Shown: positions 53,567 to 64,000, numbered from the stretch's first letter. The stretch is 64,000 nt of DNA from Lysinibacillus xylanilyticus (GCF_001708185.1 NZ_MDDN01000010.1:62001-126000), one strand, 5' to 3'. A program made the numbers and translations. The notes: generated by a model from the letters alone, not told the origin.

Positions 53567-55462
53567 TTATTCGCCGCTGACACGTGCGATTTTACCTTGC
53601 TCAATATAAACGAGTAATATTGAAATATCTGCTGGATTTACACCAGAGATTCGTGATGCTTGGGCAATGGAAAGTGGTGTGACTTGTTTTAATTTTTGTC
53701 GAGCTTCTGTTGCTAGACCTGAAATAGCGTCATAATCAATATTTTCAGGGATTTTTTTATTTTCCATTTTATGAAGCTTTTCAACCTGTTGCAATGCTTT
53801 TTCAATATAACCTTCATATTTAAGCTGAATTTCAATTTGCTCCTTCACTTCATCCGAAAACTCTATGTCTGCCGGAATTAACGAAGAAACTAATTCATAA
53901 TGCATTTCTGTACGTTTTAATAAATCCGCTCCACGGATACCATCTTTTAGCTCACTACCACCTACAGAGCGAATAGCAGCTTGTGTTGCTTCATTTGGTT
54001 TAATAATAACTTCACGGAGACGTGCAATTTCATTTTCAATCAGCTCTTTTTTCTCATTGAATGTTGCATATCTTCCTTCAGTAACCATTCCCACATTATA
54101 ACCTAGCTCTACCAAACGTAAATCAGCGTTATCATGACGAAGTAGTAAACGATATTCTGCACGAGATGTTAGTAAGCGATACGGTTCATTTGTTCCCTTT
54201 GTTACTAGATCATCAATTAATACGCCAATATAAGCATCTGAACGACTTAAGATTAATTCTTGTTTACCAAGCACATTAGCGGCAGCATTTATCCCAGCCA
54301 TTAAGCCTTGAGCAGCCGCTTCCTCGTAACCAGAAGTTCCGTTGATTTGACCAGCTGTATATAAACCTTTAATACGTTTTGTTTCTAAAGTTGGCCATAA
54401 TTGTGTTGGCACGATTGCATCGTACTCAATTGCATAACCAGCACGCATCATTTCTGCTTTTTCTAAGCCAGGAATTGATTTTAGTAAACGTGTTTGTACA
54501 TGTTCTGGTAAGCTAGTTGATAAACCTTGTACATATACTTCACGTGTATTGCGACCTTCAGGTTCTAAGAAAATTTGGTGGCGCGGTTTATCGTTAAATC
54601 GCACAACCTTGTCTTCAATAGAAGGGCAATAACGTGGACCCGTACCTTTAATCATCCCTGAGTACATCGGTGAAAGATGTAGGTTTGCCTCAATAATTTC
54701 ATGTGTTTCTAGGCTTGTATAAGTTAACCAGCAAGGTAGCTGATCCATAATGTATTCAGTTGTTTCAAAGCTGAATGCACGTGGAACATCATCTCCTGGT
54801 TGAATCTCTGTTTTATCATAATCAATTGTACGATTATTCACTCGTGGTGGAGTACCTGTTTTAAAACGCACAAGGTCAAAACCAAGCTCTTTTAAGTTAT
54901 CAGCTAAACGAATTGACGGTTGTTGGTTATTAGGCCCACTTGAATACTTTACGTCACCAATAATGATTTCACCACGAAGGAATGTACCTGTAGTGATCAC
55001 AACTGTTTTAGCGCGGTATATAGCACCAATTTGTGTAATAACACCTTTTACTTCCCCGTCTTCAATTATTAGCTCTTCAACCATTCCTTGCTGAATTGTC
55101 AAGTTTTCAGTTTCCTCCAAGATGCGTTTCATTTCTTGTTGGTATAAAACTTTGTCCGCTTGTGCACGTAATGCACGCACAGCAGGACCTTTCCCTGTAT
55201 TTAACATACGCATTTGAATATGCGTTTTATCAATAACTTTCCCCATGACGCCACCTAATGCGTCAAGTTCCCGTACTACGATTCCTTTGGCAGGACCACC
55301 AATGGAAGGATTGCATGGCATAAATGCAATCATATCTAAATTGATTGTTAACATCAGTGTGTTAGCACCCATTTTGGCAGCAGCATGAGCAGCTTCAGAT
55401 CCTGCGTGACCTGCACCAATTACGATAACATCAAACGTGCCTGCCTCATAATTTGTTGGCAT
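53567..55462 (-). CDS. mnmG: tRNA uridine 5-carboxymethylaminomethyl modification enzyme MnmG (GidA)
   Basis: 631 residues. FAD-binding Rossmann motif [36 protein letters not shown] and [20 protein letters not shown]-terminal helical domain (about 540-631). Works with MnmE to modify the wobble uridine of several tRNAs. Full length; AAGGAAG precedes ATG 55462. Immediately follows mnmE. Confidence 0.98.
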   Translation of the reverse strand: MPTNYEAGTFDVIVIGAGHAGSEAAHAAAKMGANTLMLTINLDMIAFMPCNPSIGGPAKGIVVRELDALGGVMGKVIDKTHIQMRMLNTGKGPAVRALRAQADKVLYQQEMKRILEETENLTIQQGMVEELIIEDGEVKGVITQIGAIYRAKTVVITTGTFLRGEIIIGDVKYSSGPNNQQPSIRLADNLKELGFDLVRFKTGTPPRVNNRTIDYDKTEIQPGDDVPRAFSFETTEYIMDQLPCWLTYTSLETHEIIEANLHLSPMYSGMIKGTGPRYCPSIEDKVVRFNDKPRHQIFLEPEGRNTREVYVQGLSTSLPEHVQTRLLKSIPGLEKAEMMRAGYAIEYDAIVPTQLWPTLETKRIKGLYTAGQINGTSGYEEAAAQGLMAGINAAANVLGKQELILSRSDAYIGVLIDDLVTKGTNEPYRLLTSRAEYRLLLRHDNADLRLVELGYNVGMVTEGRYATFNEKKELIENEIARLREVIIKPNEATQAAIRSVGGSELKDGIRGADLLKRTEMHYELVSSLIPADIEFSDEVKEQIEIQLKYEGYIEKALQQVEKLHKMENKKIPENIDYDAISGLATEARQKLKQVTPLSIAQASRISGVNPADISILLVYIEQGKIARVSGE

Positions 55463-55490
55463 AGCTCGTATCTTCCTTTCTTTAGTAAAA

Positions 55491-56876
55491 TTATTTTCCT
55501 AAGCAGAACTGTGAAAATAACTGATTGATTAGGCTTTCTTGTACTGTGTCGCCGATAATTTCACCAAGTATTTCCCAAGTTCTAGTGACATCTATTTGCA
55601 CCATATCAACAGGTACACCAGCTTGTGCTCCAGCTAATGCATCCTCGACCGTTGCTTGTGCTTGATGAAGTAATGCAATATGTCTTGCATTTGAAACATA
55701 TGTTAAATCGCCCGCTTCAATTTGCCCTTCAAAGAATAACGCAGCAATCGCTTCCTCTAGCTCTGTGATCCCCTCTTCTTGTAAAAGAGATGTTGTCACA
55801 ATGCGATGGTCACCCGCTAGCTCTTTGACACGTGCTAAATCAATTTTTTGCGGTAGATCTGTTTTATTAATAATAACGATGTAATCCATCGCCTCAATTG
55901 TTTCGAATAGACGCTCATCCTCAGCAGTCAATTCTTCTGCGTAGTTTAAAACAAATAAAATTAAATCTGCACCACGCAACGCCTCACGCGAACGTTCAAC
56001 ACCAATTCGTTCAACGATATCCTCGGTCTCCCGAATACCAGCAGTATCGACTAAACGAAGCGGTACACCCCGAACATTGACGTACTCTTCTATAATATCA
56101 CGAGTTGTACCTGCAATATCTGTCACAATGGCCTTATTCTCCTGTACTAAACTATTTAAAAGAGAAGATTTCCCGACATTTGGGCGACCTAAAATAACAG
56201 TTGATAGACCTTCTCGTAAAATTTTTCCTTGAGAAGATGTTTGCAGAAGCTTAATAATTTCATTTCGTACCCATGTACATTTTTCTACTAGTACAGGTAC
56301 TGTCATTTCTTCTACATCATCATACTCCGGATAATCTATATTAACCTCTACTTGGGCTAATGTCTCTAGTAATGCTTGGCGTAAGTCATTAATTAGACGC
56401 GATAATTTGCCATCCATTTGTCCTAACGCTACATTCATCGCTCTATCAGTTTTCGCTCGTATTAAATCCATGACTGCTTCAGCCTGAGATAAATCGATAC
56501 GTCCATTTAAAAATGCGCGTTTTGTAAATTCACCTGGCTCCGCGAGTCTTGCTCCATTAGTTAATGCTAACTTTAATACACGGTTCACCGAAACTAGTCC
56601 CCCGTGACAGTTTATTTCTACTACATCCTCACGGGTGAATGTTTTAGGTCCACGCATTAATGACAGCATGACTTCCTCTACAACCTCATTGGTTTTTGGA
56701 TCGACCAAATGTCCGTAATGAATTGTATGTGTAGCCTTCGTTGTTAAACTTTTTCCACCAGGCGATCTGAATATTTTATCTGCAATTGAGACTGCTTCGT
56801 CCCCACTTAAGCGAACAATGGCAATAGCTCCTTCACCCATTGGTGTGGATATCGCAGCAATTGTATCGAACTCCAT
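55491..56876 (-). CDS. mnmE: tRNA modification GTPase MnmE (TrmE)
   Basis: 461 residues starting [23 protein letters not shown] 56876 was chosen because AGGAGGTC is 7 bases upstream. N-terminal tetrahydrofolate-binding domain (1-120), helical domain, inserted G domain ([24 protein letters not shown]) and the C-terminal FCLGK, whose cysteine is conserved. Partner of MnmG. Upstream lie two abutting DnaA boxes, as for the B. subtilis gene. Confidence 0.97.
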   Translation of the reverse strand: MEFDTIAAISTPMGEGAIAIVRLSGDEAVSIADKIFRSPGGKSLTTKATHTIHYGHLVDPKTNEVVEEVMLSLMRGPKTFTREDVVEINCHGGLVSVNRVLKLALTNGARLAEPGEFTKRAFLNGRIDLSQAEAVMDLIRAKTDRAMNVALGQMDGKLSRLINDLRQALLETLAQVEVNIDYPEYDDVEEMTVPVLVEKCTWVRNEIIKLLQTSSQGKILREGLSTVILGRPNVGKSSLLNSLVQENKAIVTDIAGTTRDIIEEYVNVRGVPLRLVDTAGIRETEDIVERIGVERSREALRGADLILFVLNYAEELTAEDERLFETIEAMDYIVIINKTDLPQKIDLARVKELAGDHRIVTTSLLQEEGITELEEAIAALFFEGQIEAGDLTYVSNARHIALLHQAQATVEDALAGAQAGVPVDMVQIDVTRTWEILGEIIGDTVQESLINQLFSQFCLGK

Positions 56877-56895
56877 TTTAATGACCTCCTTAACA

Positions 56896-56999
56896 TTATC
56901 CACATGTGGATAAATAAAACCGACCAATACTTACTAACACCTTAGACTAACATATTTTTCGCAAAATCTAAAGTAAGGATAATTTCCAATTGTGGATAA
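56896..56999. promoter_or_regulatory. DnaA boxes upstream of mnmE
   Basis: TTATCCACA and TGTGGATAA abut to form an 18-bp perfect palindrome (56896-56913), and another TGTGGATAA lies at 56991-56999. Confidence 0.7.
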
Positions 57000-57072
57000 T
57001 AAGAAAGCTCTACATTTATAGCACGTATTTCGACAAAAATTGCAAATGCTCAAAAGTTTACTTCTAGATAAA

Positions 57073-57108
57073 AAAAGTCATTTTATCATGACGATAAAAT
57101 GACTTTAG
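57073..57108 (-). terminator. Terminator of the yidC-jag transcript
   Basis: AAAGTCATTTTATC pairs perfectly with GATAAAATGACTTT around ATGAC; T run on the minus strand. Confidence 0.88.
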
Positions 57109-57134
57109 CTATGTCTGTATGTTTTTTGCGAAGT

Positions 57135-57944
57135 TTAATCGTTCTTTACAGGTTCAATTACTAAATAACGATTAGGCTCCGTTCCTTCTGAATATGTTTC
57201 AATATCAAAGCGGTTTGCCAATTGATTATGAATAATTTTTCTTTCGTACGACTGCATAGGTTCAAATGTCACACGCTGATTTAAGCGAAGTGCTTTATCC
57301 GCCATGCGGTCTGCTAGTAACTCCAAAGCCACTTGACGACGCTCACGATAGTTTTCTACGTCTAATTTCACCATTAAGAACTGCTTGGCACTTTTATTTA
57401 ACACAAGCTGTATTAATTGCTGCAAGGAATTTAATGTTTGACCACGTTTTCCTATAAGCAGTGCAGCTTTCTCGCTTTTCAGTTGAAATATAACATATTT
57501 CCCTTCACGTGTCGTTTCAATTTCAAGATCATGAATATCCAATTGTTCAGCAATATTAACTAAATAAGCCTTTGCATCTTCAATTGGGTTTACTGAGGCT
57601 TCTTCTTCCTCTTTTTGATCCTCTACGACTTGTTGAACAGCTTCGAGATCACTTGGTTGTTCAGAAACTTGTGAACTTATTGTTTCAACATCATCTTTTA
57701 CTGCTGGTTCGTCAAATTGAGCCATATTTTGCTGTTCAGCTTTTTCTGCCTCAATTGTTGGTCGAACCTGTCCTTCCTTAACTGTTACACGAACTTCTGC
57801 AGATCGTGCCCCAAAACCTAAAAATCCTTTTTTACCTTCTTGTAAAACTTCAACATCTACTTGTTCACGGGTTTTGCCAAGTTTCTGTAACGCCAATGAG
57901 ATCGCTTCTTGTGTTGTTGCGCCTATTTGCGTAAGTTGTTTCAC
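57135..57944 (-). CDS. jag: Jag/KhpB RNA-binding protein
   Basis: 269 residues. Jag N-terminal domain (1-50, LQKLGKTREQVDVEVLQEGK), an acidic linker (about 60-115, Glu/Gln/Val-rich), a KH domain (LLIGKRGQTLNSLQ) and a C-terminal R3H domain (RHQVALELLADRMAD-like region with YERKIIHNQL). Cytosolic RNA-binding partner of KhpA in cell elongation control; called SpoIIIJ-associated protein because of its place. Overlaps yidC by 4 bases. Confidence 0.95.
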   Translation of the reverse strand: MKQLTQIGATTQEAISLALQKLGKTREQVDVEVLQEGKKGFLGFGARSAEVRVTVKEGQVRPTIEAEKAEQQNMAQFDEPAVKDDVETISSQVSEQPSDLEAVQQVVEDQKEEEEASVNPIEDAKAYLVNIAEQLDIHDLEIETTREGKYVIFQLKSEKAALLIGKRGQTLNSLQQLIQLVLNKSAKQFLMVKLDVENYRERRQVALELLADRMADKALRLNQRVTFEPMQSYERKIIHNQLANRFDIETYSEGTEPNRYLVIEPVKND

Positions 57945-58711
57945 TTTTTAGCCCCTCCATTTTGAGCAGGTTGTGTTTTATCTTTTTCCCAAGGTTTATA
58001 AATATACAGGTTTTGCATAATCGAGATAATGTTTCCGATTACCCAGTATAGTGATAATGCTGCTGGTAATGCTATACCAAAAGAAATAATCATAATTGGC
58101 ATAATGTACATCATTATTTTCATTTGAGGGTTATCCATCGCCGGACCCGTACGTAAAACTATAAATTGCATGATACCAGCAGTAATTGCTAATGCCGGTG
58201 CAGGATCTGCTAATGGGAAGATAAGGAAATTCCCTAAATCAAAAGTAGATGTAGCATTCATACGACTAATCGCATGATAGAAACCAATTAAAATTGGCAT
58301 TTGAATGATTACAGGTAAACATCCAGCAAGTGGGTTAACTCCTGACTCACTCATAAGCTTCATCATTTCTTGCTGATACTGTTGCTGTGTCTGTGCATCC
58401 TTAGAAGCGTACTTCTTCTGCAATTCCTTCAATTTCGGCTGAACTTCTTGCATTTTTTTAGCGTTCTTTGTTTGTTTAATCATCAATGGCAGAATTGCTA
58501 AACGAATGATAATCGTTACAACAATGATCCCCCATGCATATGAACCAAGCAAATCAGCGAAGTATTTTATCACTGATACTAAAGGCCAAACAATGAATTC
58601 ATTCCAGAAGCCTGTGCTGTCTTTGGAGATTGGTTCACTAAATTCTGTACAACCAGATAGTAGTAATGCTACTGATGCTAGCGACAAAATTACCCAAAGT
58701 TGTTTCTTCAA
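57941..58711 (-). CDS. yidC: Membrane protein insertase YidC (SpoIIIJ)
   Basis: 256 residues. Lipoprotein signal peptide with lipobox LLLSGC (Cys21), then a large loop and five transmembrane helices (about 55-80, 125-145, 165-185, 205-225) with the conserved cytosolic segment VQPKLKELQKKYASKDAQTQ. Inserts proteins into the membrane with or without Sec; SpoIIIJ is needed for forespore sigma-G activation in B. subtilis. Operon with jag, downstream of rnpA and rpmH. Confidence 0.96.
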   Translation of the reverse strand: MKKQLWVILSLASVALLLSGCTEFSEPISKDSTGFWNEFIVWPLVSVIKYFADLLGSYAWGIIVVTIIIRLAILPLMIKQTKNAKKMQEVQPKLKELQKKYASKDAQTQQQYQQEMMKLMSESGVNPLAGCLPVIIQMPILIGFYHAISRMNATSTFDLGNFLIFPLADPAPALAITAGIMQFIVLRTGPAMDNPQMKIMMYIMPIMIISFGIALPAALSLYWVIGNIISIMQNLYIYKPWEKDKTQPAQNGGAKK

Positions 58712-58903
58712 CCCTCTTCCCCCTACAAATACTATTCACTTTTTCTAAAACTATATGCATTCTTCTTCTTTATCCATTGAAAGTCTGCTACTACTGAATA
58801 AAGTTATCAGTTATTTTATCATGCATATAACGTTTCTCTCTACTAATTATTCTAACAATGTACTTGCGTATGTTACTAATTTTACATATATCCTTATGAA
58901 ACA

Positions 58904-58939
58904 GTACCACAAAATACCCCTATGTGTATTTTGCGGTAC
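58904..58939. terminator. Hairpin after rnpA
   Basis: GTACCACAAAATAC pairs with GTATTTTGCGGTAC with one mismatch. It has only a modest T tract, so it may be a weak terminator or processing site between rnpA and yidC. The rest of 58712-58993 shows nothing. Confidence 0.5.
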
Positions 58940-58993
58940 TTTAAAACATACTTCTAAAATAAATTCTTTTCGCCACTTTGGCTGCCCTCCGTA

Positions 58994-59338
58994 TTACGCT
59001 TTCTTCAATACTTTCGCGATTCGTAGAACATGCTGCAAGCTTTGTTTCACTTCATGAAAATCCATAGTGGCCGCCGGTTGTCTGGCGATAATAACATAGT
59101 CCATATTTGGCTTTAACTCATCCTTTAATTCATGAATGCTCTGCCTAATATAGCGTTTGATCTGGTTGCGTGTTACCGCATTCCCAAGCTTTTTACTAAC
59201 CGATAAACCTACACGAAATTCCGTTTGTCCCTCTTTTTCAAATATATACACGACAAACTGACGATTAGCGAAAGATTTACCCTTTTTAAACACCTTTTGA
59301 AAATCATCGTTTTTTTTCACTCGTTGGCGTTTTTTCAT
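58994..59338 (-). CDS. rnpA: Ribonuclease P protein component
   Basis: 114 residues starting [18 protein letters not shown] chose ATG 59338 because AGGTG is 6 bases upstream; an in-frame GTG lies at 59347. Basic protein with the RNR motif [16 protein letters not shown] and [13 protein letters not shown]. Assists the catalytic RNA in processing the 5' ends of tRNAs. Follows rpmH. Confidence 0.97.
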   Translation of the reverse strand: MKKRQRVKKNDDFQKVFKKGKSFANRQFVVYIFEKEGQTEFRVGLSVSKKLGNAVTRNQIKRYIRQSIHELKDELKPNMDYVIIARQPAATMDFHEVKQSLQHVLRIAKVLKKA

Positions 59339-59410
59339 TTCTTTCACCTGCTACTAGATAATTATCTTTTGATCCTCATTTCTAGGTTTACCAAAAATAA
59401 AGAAAAAAAA

Positions 59411-59433
59411 GACCACTGATGTGTCTCAGTGGA
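59411..59433 (-). terminator. Hairpin between rpmH and rnpA
   Basis: On the minus strand GTCCACTGA pairs with TCAGTGGTC, followed by eight T. It would reduce transcription into rnpA relative to the ribosomal protein gene, a usual arrangement. Confidence 0.75.
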
Positions 59434-59439
59434 CTTATT

Positions 59440-59574
59440 TTATGCTGATAATACTTTTCTTCCTTTACGACGACGTGCAGCAAGAACTTTACGGCCGTTT
59501 TTCGTGCTCATACGTGCGCGGAAACCGTGAACTTTACTGTGCTTACGTTTTTTTGGTTGGTAAGTACGTTTCAT
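59440..59574 (-). CDS. rpmH: 50S ribosomal protein L34
   Basis: 44 residues, found by eye: [20 protein letters not shown], then [20 protein letters not shown], ending VLSA. Perfect match to the L34 family. ATG 59574 follows a strong AGGAGGTG. First gene on the minus strand from oriC, with its promoter in the origin region. Confidence 0.98.
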   Translation of the reverse strand: MKRTYQPKKRKHSKVHGFRARMSTKNGRKVLAARRRKGRKVLSA

Positions 59575-60257
59575 TTATATAGACACCTCCTGAATGAAAG
59601 TTGAGTTTTTCAACATACAGACCTGAACATTATATAAAGTAACTAGTTATTTTGTCAATGAATTTCATAAATTTCTTTCTTTAAGCAAGTCTATGTATAT
59701 CTTTTACCGCTCTCCGCCAATATATGTACTTAAGCGCAGGTATTCCTATAAGGTCTCAGATCTAACACTATCCATTCTCTCTATGCATATTCGTATGCAC
59801 CTAATTTTTATTTAAGAACGGATTTTAATATTTATCTTTTTTACTTACATTAATTATCCACAGAGTACTTGTTTTTTTTACACAGAGTTGTGTATAGTAT
59901 TTTTTGCATTATTTTTTATCCACAACATTTATCTACAGCTTTTACACATAAGCAGATACTGTGGACAACTCTAAAGTGTATAAATCAAAGGTATGTGGAT
60001 AAGTTTCACAAACTATTGAAATGACTTTGTTTTTCTGATACGATATCTGTGCTTCACTTTGTTGAAAACTGAAATGAACATTTATTTTATCCACAACTGT
60101 TGATATGCTGTGGATAATTTTTATCACAGCCTTTGGTTAACTTTTATCCACAACTTGTGAGTTTGTGGACGAGTTGTAAAATGAACGTATTTACCATTAC
60201 TATAAATGCGCTTTTTGATTGCTGTACTTGTATTGAACTGTAAAGGAGATTAGCAGC

Positions 60258-61607
60258 TTGGAACATTTAGAAGAACTATGGAATAATGTCCTGGCTCAAG
60301 TTGAACAAAAAATTTCTAAACCAAGCTTCGAAACGTGGCTAAAGTCTACTAAACTACTTTCTTACAATGGAAGTGGTTCTACTGTGACCATTGCTGCGCC
60401 AAATTCGTTTGCTCGAGACTGGCTTGAAAATCATTATATTCATTTGATTACAGGTATATTAACGGAGCTTACAGGCGAAGACTTGCTTATTAAGTTTGTT
60501 GTTCAAAAAAACCAGGATTCGGACGATTTCGATCTGCCAGCGCCGATTATCCAAGCAAAAAATAACGATCATCATGATATTTCACCAGGGATGTTAAACC
60601 CGAAGTATACTTTTGATACGTTTGTTATTGGCTCTGGTAACCGCTTTGCTCACGCTGCATCACTAGCTGTCGCTGAAGCGCCTGCAAAGGCTTATAACCC
60701 GTTTTTTATCTATGGGGGAGTAGGGCTTGGCAAAACACACTTAATGCACGCGATTGGTCATTATGTTTTAGAACATAATCCAAATGCAAAAGTTGTATAT
60801 TTATCATCTGAAAAATTTACTAATGAATTTATTAACTCAATTCGAGATAATAAGGCACTTGATTTTCGCAATAAATACCGCAATGTAGATGTACTGCTAA
60901 TTGATGATATTCAATTTCTAGCTGGAAAAGAATCAACTCAGGAAGAATTTTTCCACACTTTTAATACATTGCATGAAGAATCGAAACAAATTGTTATTTC
61001 CAGTGACCGTCCTCCTAAGGAAATCCCGACATTGGAAGATCGTTTACGCTCCCGATTCGAATGGGGACTAATTACAGATATTGCACCACCTGATTTGGAA
61101 ACTCGTATCGCCATTCTTCGAAAAAAAGCAAAGGCTGATGGTCTAGAAGTGCCAAATGAAGTTATGCTCTATATTGCGAACCAGATTGACTCCAATATTC
61201 GGGAGCTTGAAGGTGCGCTTATTCGCGTCGTTGCCTACTCATCACTTGTTAACAAGGACATTAATGCAACTTTGGCTGCTGAAGCATTAAAAGATATTAT
61301 CCCTAATTCGAAGCCACGAACTGTCACTATATTAGACATTCAAAATGCAGTAGGAGAGCATTTTAATATTCGTTTAGAGGACTTTGCCGCGAAAAAACGT
61401 ACAAAGTTAATTGCCTTTCCACGTCAAATCGCGATGTTTTTATCCCGCGAATTAACAGATTTTTCGCTGCCGAAAATTGGCGAAGAATTTGGTGGACGTG
61501 ATCATACTACTGTTATTCATGCTCACGAGAAAATATCTTCTATGTTGAAAAATGACGTTCAGCTGCAACAAGATATTAAACAAATTCGAAGCATGCTAGG
61601 GAAATAA
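60258..61607 (+). CDS. dnaA: Chromosomal replication initiator DnaA
   Basis: 449 residues from a TTG start at 60258, with AAAGGAG about 10 bases upstream. Domain I (1-85, [20 protein letters not shown]), a linker, the AAA+ domain (about 110-330, with Walker [10 protein letters not shown], Walker [10 protein letters not shown]), and the DNA-binding domain with [15 protein letters not shown] (about 420-434). Binds TTATCCACA boxes and opens oriC. Preceded and followed by such boxes, so probably autoregulated. Confidence 0.99.
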   Translation: MEHLEELWNNVLAQVEQKISKPSFETWLKSTKLLSYNGSGSTVTIAAPNSFARDWLENHYIHLITGILTELTGEDLLIKFVVQKNQDSDDFDLPAPIIQAKNNDHHDISPGMLNPKYTFDTFVIGSGNRFAHAASLAVAEAPAKAYNPFFIYGGVGLGKTHLMHAIGHYVLEHNPNAKVVYLSSEKFTNEFINSIRDNKALDFRNKYRNVDVLLIDDIQFLAGKESTQEEFFHTFNTLHEESKQIVISSDRPPKEIPTLEDRLRSRFEWGLITDIAPPDLETRIAILRKKAKADGLEVPNEVMLYIANQIDSNIRELEGALIRVVAYSSLVNKDINATLAAEALKDIIPNSKPRTVTILDIQNAVGEHFNIRLEDFAAKKRTKLIAFPRQIAMFLSRELTDFSLPKIGEEFGGRDHTTVIHAHEKISSMLKNDVQLQQDIKQIRSMLGK

Positions 61608-61715
61608 TTCTGTGGACAACACAATCGTTTAAACACAAACTTATACACAGTCTATCTACATGTGGATAGACTGATTTTATTCACTTAAATACACTTATCC
61701 ACAAATCCACAGGAC

Positions 61716-61760
61716 CTATTACTATATCTTTTTTATTTTATATAAATAAATAATATAAAT
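61716..61760. other. Likely DNA-unwinding element of oriC
   Basis: About 45 bases almost entirely A and T (TTTTTTATTTTATATAAATA onward) right after the last DnaA box before dnaN, the position of the B. subtilis unwinding element. Confidence 0.65.
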
Positions 61761-61776
61761 ATGTGAGGGAAAATGA

Positions 61777-62913
61777 ATGAAATTTGATATTTTACGTGAC
61801 CGTTTATTAGAGGGTTTAAATGATGTCATGAAAGCTGTAAGTTCTAAAACAACTATTCCAATTTTAACGGGGATTAAAATCGATGTAACAAATGAGGGCA
61901 TTCGCTTAACAGGTAGTGATGCTGATATTACAATTCAAACATTTATTCCAGTTGAAGAAGATGGTCAACAAATAATTCATATTACTGAAACAGGATCGAT
62001 TGTTGTACAAGCCCGTATGTTCAATGAGATTGTACGTAAGTTACCAACAAATGAGGTTGAAATTCAAGTAACACCTGGTTTCCAAACTCATATCCGTTCA
62101 GGTAAATCTGAATTCCACTTAATTGGCTCAGATGCTGCTGAATATCCTTTATTACCCGAATTAACAGAGGATCAAAAATTTACTATTCCTGCAGATCTAT
62201 TAAAATCAATTATCCGTGAAACAGTATTCGCTGTTTCCACTTCAGAAAGTAGACCAGTGTTGACAGGTGTAAACTGGCAAATAAAAAATGAAACATTAAT
62301 CTGTGTTGCAACAGATAGCCACCGTTTGGCAAGACGTAAAGTTCAACTAGATAGTTTACCTGAAGTTGAACATAGTGTTGTAATTCCTGGTAAAAGTTTG
62401 AATGAGTTAAATAAAGTATTAGAGGATTCAACGAATCTTGTACAAATTGTTATAACAAGTCAGCAAGTATTATTTAAAACTGGAGAAGTATTATTCTTCT
62501 CTCGTTTACTTGAAGGGAATTACCCAGATACAACACGTTTGATTCCTGAAGAATATCAAACAAATTTAACGATTAATGGTAAATCATTATTACAAGCAAT
62601 TGATCGTGCATCTCTTGTTGCTCGTGGCGATCGTAATAATGTTGTACGTTTCGAGATTTTAGATAATCAAGCTGTTGAAGTTTCTTCTAATTCTCCAGAG
62701 ATAGGTAAAGTACAAGAGGAAATTCCTGTCGAGTCATTAGAAGGGGAGAACTTAAAGATTTCTTTCAGTGCGAAATACATGATGGAAGCATTAAAAGCAA
62801 TAGATGGTCAAGATGTGGTTATACAATTCACAGGTGCAATGAGACCGTTTATTTTACGCTCTGTTCATGATGATGCTATTTTACAATTGATTTTACCTGT
62901 ACGTACTTACTAA
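61777..62913 (+). CDS. dnaN: DNA polymerase III beta sliding clamp
   Basis: 378 residues. Three repeated clamp domains starting at about 1, 130 and 253; MKFDILRDRLLEGLNDV, LTGVNWQIKNETL with VATDSHRLA, and the C-terminal AMRPFILR, LQLILPVRTY. Encircles DNA and tethers the polymerase. GTGAGGG precedes the ATG. Next to dnaA across the downstream part of oriC. Confidence 0.99.
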   Translation: MKFDILRDRLLEGLNDVMKAVSSKTTIPILTGIKIDVTNEGIRLTGSDADITIQTFIPVEEDGQQIIHITETGSIVVQARMFNEIVRKLPTNEVEIQVTPGFQTHIRSGKSEFHLIGSDAAEYPLLPELTEDQKFTIPADLLKSIIRETVFAVSTSESRPVLTGVNWQIKNETLICVATDSHRLARRKVQLDSLPEVEHSVVIPGKSLNELNKVLEDSTNLVQIVITSQQVLFKTGEVLFFSRLLEGNYPDTTRLIPEEYQTNLTINGKSLLQAIDRASLVARGDRNNVVRFEILDNQAVEVSSNSPEIGKVQEEIPVESLEGENLKISFSAKYMMEALKAIDGQDVVIQFTGAMRPFILRSVHDDAILQLILPVRTY

Positions 62914-63080
62914 AATTTAAACTACTTTCGTTGGAGAAAATAAAACTCCATACTTTTAGGTTTTTATTGCTTTGGAAAACATTCGGATAGTCGCTAATTG
63001 CGACTATCTTTTTTTACTTATGACGAAATTTTAGGTATGATAGAGAGATAGACAATCTGTATTTGGAGGGAAACACAGCT

Positions 63081-63305
63081 ATGAAGGACATTGAAATTGA
63101 TGTAGAGTTTGTCACATTAGGGCAACTTTTGAAAATGACTGATGCTATTAGCTCTGGTGGCATGGCCAAGTGGTTTTTACACGAAAATGATGTATATGTA
63201 AATGGAGAAGTAGATGATCGCCGCGGTCGTAAATTACGTGATGGTGACATTGTAAATATTCCTGGATGTGGTCGATTCCGTATCGTTGGTACCGCTGGAC
63301 AGTAG
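63081..63305 (+). CDS. yaaA: YaaA, S4-type RNA-binding protein
   Basis: 74 residues starting MKDIEIDVEFVTLGQLLKM. ATG 63081 was chosen because GGAGGG is about 10 bases upstream; an earlier TTG lies within that site. S4-like domain: GQLLKMTDAISSGGMAKWFL, NDVYVNGEVDDRRGRKLRDG. In the dnaA-dnaN-yaaA-recF order it is the usual gene, involved in ribosome-related RNA binding (RlbA). Ends 3 bases before recF. Confidence 0.95.
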   Translation: MKDIEIDVEFVTLGQLLKMTDAISSGGMAKWFLHENDVYVNGEVDDRRGRKLRDGDIVNIPGCGRFRIVGTAGQ

Positions 63306-63308
63306 ATT

Positions 63309-64000
63309 ATGCATATAGAGCAATTAAAACTTACAAATTACCGTAACTATGATGCCTTAGCTTTAAACTTCTCTCCAAAAATTAATGTTTTTATTGGTGA
63401 AAATGCTCAAGGAAAAACAAATGTTATGGAATCTATTTACGTATTAGCGATGGCTAAATCCCACCGCACGACGAACGATAAAGAATTAATACGTTGGGAT
63501 TCAGACTATGGTAAAATAGAAGGGGCAGTTCAAAAAAGGCATGGTATTTTACCGATTGAGCTTACGATTACGAAAAAAGGCAAAAAAGGTAAGATAAATC
63601 ACATAGAACAGAGTCGCCTCAGTCATTATATTGGCCAAATGAATGTCGTGATGTTTGCACCCGAAGATTTAAACGTTGTAAAGGGAAGTCCGCAAATACG
63701 GCGACGTTTTATTGATATGGAGATTGGGCAAATTTCGCCTGTCTATTTACATGATTTATTAACCTTTCAAAAAATTTTAAAACAACGTAACCACTTTTTG
63801 AAAATGAATCAAGGTAAAGCAATGTCAGATGACGTGATGTACGAGGTTTATAATGAACAATATATTCACGCAGCTACCCAAATTATTCGAAAAAGATTTC
63901 AATTTATGGATTTATTGCAGGAGTGGGCAGAGCCAATTCACGCAGGTATTTCACAAGGGAAAGAAACGTTAGTTATTAAATACCGCACAGTAGCTGGTAT
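63309..64000 (+). CDS. recF: RecF recombination mediator, 5' part
   Basis: Runs off the window; 230 codons present from ATG 63309. [20 protein letters not shown], then the Walker A motif [15 protein letters not shown] and [14 protein letters not shown]-like ATPase that helps load RecA at gaps. Its start overlaps no ribosome binding site of its own except the sequence at the end of yaaA (GTACCGCTGGACAG), so it is probably translated by coupling with yaaA. Confidence 0.96.
   Translation, partial: MHIEQLKLTNYRNYDALALNFSPKINVFIGENAQGKTNVMESIYVLAMAKSHRTTNDKELIRWDSDYGKIEGAVQKRHGILPIELTITKKGKKGKINHIEQSRLSHYIGQMNVVMFAPEDLNVVKGSPQIRRRFIDMEIGQISPVYLHDLLTFQKILKQRNHFLKMNQGKAMSDDVMYEVYNEQYIHAATQIIRKRFQFMDLLQEWAEPIHAGISQGKETLVIKYRTVAG

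Larger units (their letters stand above)
59575..61776. other. Bipartite origin of replication (oriC)
   Basis: Two DnaA-box clusters flank dnaA. Upstream: TTATCCACA at 59854, 59916, 60087, 60144 and TGTGGATAA at 59994 and 60109, plus near-matches at 59929 and 59960. Downstream (61608-61776): boxes at 61611 and 61661 (near-matches, minus), 61641 (near-match) and a perfect one at 61695, followed by an AT-rich stretch at about 61716-61760 that is the likely unwinding element just before dnaN. Gene orientation changes from minus to plus across the upstream cluster. Confidence 0.93.

Noticed and set aside
60201-60257. A second promoter-like pair before dnaA
   Set aside because: Several candidate -10 boxes exist in the AT-rich origin; none has a convincing -35 with correct spacing.
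1-64000. CRISPR arrays, rRNA, tRNA and prophage structural genes
   Set aside because: I looked for regularly spaced repeats, rRNA-like sequence, tRNA cloverleafs and phage morphogenesis genes and found none.

Overview
The window is a low-GC Firmicutes chromosome segment running up to and through the replication origin. The order rlmH - htrA - walJIHKR - purA - dnaB - rplI - gdpP - yybS - rpsR - ssb - rpsF - ychF - parB - parA - noc - rsmG - mnmG - mnmE - jag - yidC - rnpA - rpmH - oriC - dnaA - dnaN - yaaA - recF is the classical Bacillales origin order. A noc gene, spore-related genes (yyaC, spoIIIJ-type yidC, jag) and spo0J/soj-type parB/parA indicate an endospore former. The scattered GC-richer intergenic repeats and a secreted pore-forming-toxin-like gene suggest Lysinibacillus or a close relative; the genus is an inference.

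Region 1 (about 1-20,690) is accessory or strain-variable DNA beyond the 3' end of rlmH. It holds many short unrelated transcription units: small hypothetical genes, VOC and metallo-beta-lactamase-fold proteins, a stand-alone BRCT protein, a GAF-GAF-PAS-GGDEF-EAL cyclic-di-GMP protein next to a thiamine-diphosphate enzyme, a LuxR regulator divergent from a NylA-like amidase, an ECF sigma / DUF4179 pair, zinc-ribbon membrane proteins, and an orphan GAF-PAS histidine kinase. Several gene remnants lie here, including a decayed deoD 5' end. The orphan kinase gene lies between rlmH and a second degenerate copy of the rlmH 3' end, an arrangement like integration at the orfX/SCC site.

Region 2 (20,690-37,217) is core: rlmH, a CxxH/CxxC mini-protein, HtrA protease, the WalRK cell-wall system with WalH/I/J, an M23 peptidase, purA, dnaB, rplI, gdpP and yybS. 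DnaA-box-rich DNA lies between rlmH and htrA.

Region 3 (37,941-42,507) is a 4.5-kb islet between yybS and rpsR. It is bounded by a perfect 41-bp direct repeat equal to the last 13 codons plus stop of rpsR. It carries a pseudogene, an OmpR-type response regulator, its histidine kinase, a secreted aerolysin/ETX-MTX2-like toxin candidate, an integrase N-terminal fragment, and a short element with terminal inverted repeats and an 8-bp target duplication. This is the best candidate for an undescribed system: a mobile cassette of a toxin with its own two-component switch.

Region 4 (42,467-64,000) is core: ribosomal proteins and SSB, ychF, chromosome segregation (ParA, ParB, Noc, parS), tRNA modification (MnmE/MnmG), membrane insertion (YidC/Jag), RNase P protein, L34, a bipartite oriC around dnaA, then dnaN, yaaA and recF, which runs off the end. 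Most genes before dnaA read on the minus strand and those after on the plus strand, so nearly all core genes are transcribed away from the origin with replication.
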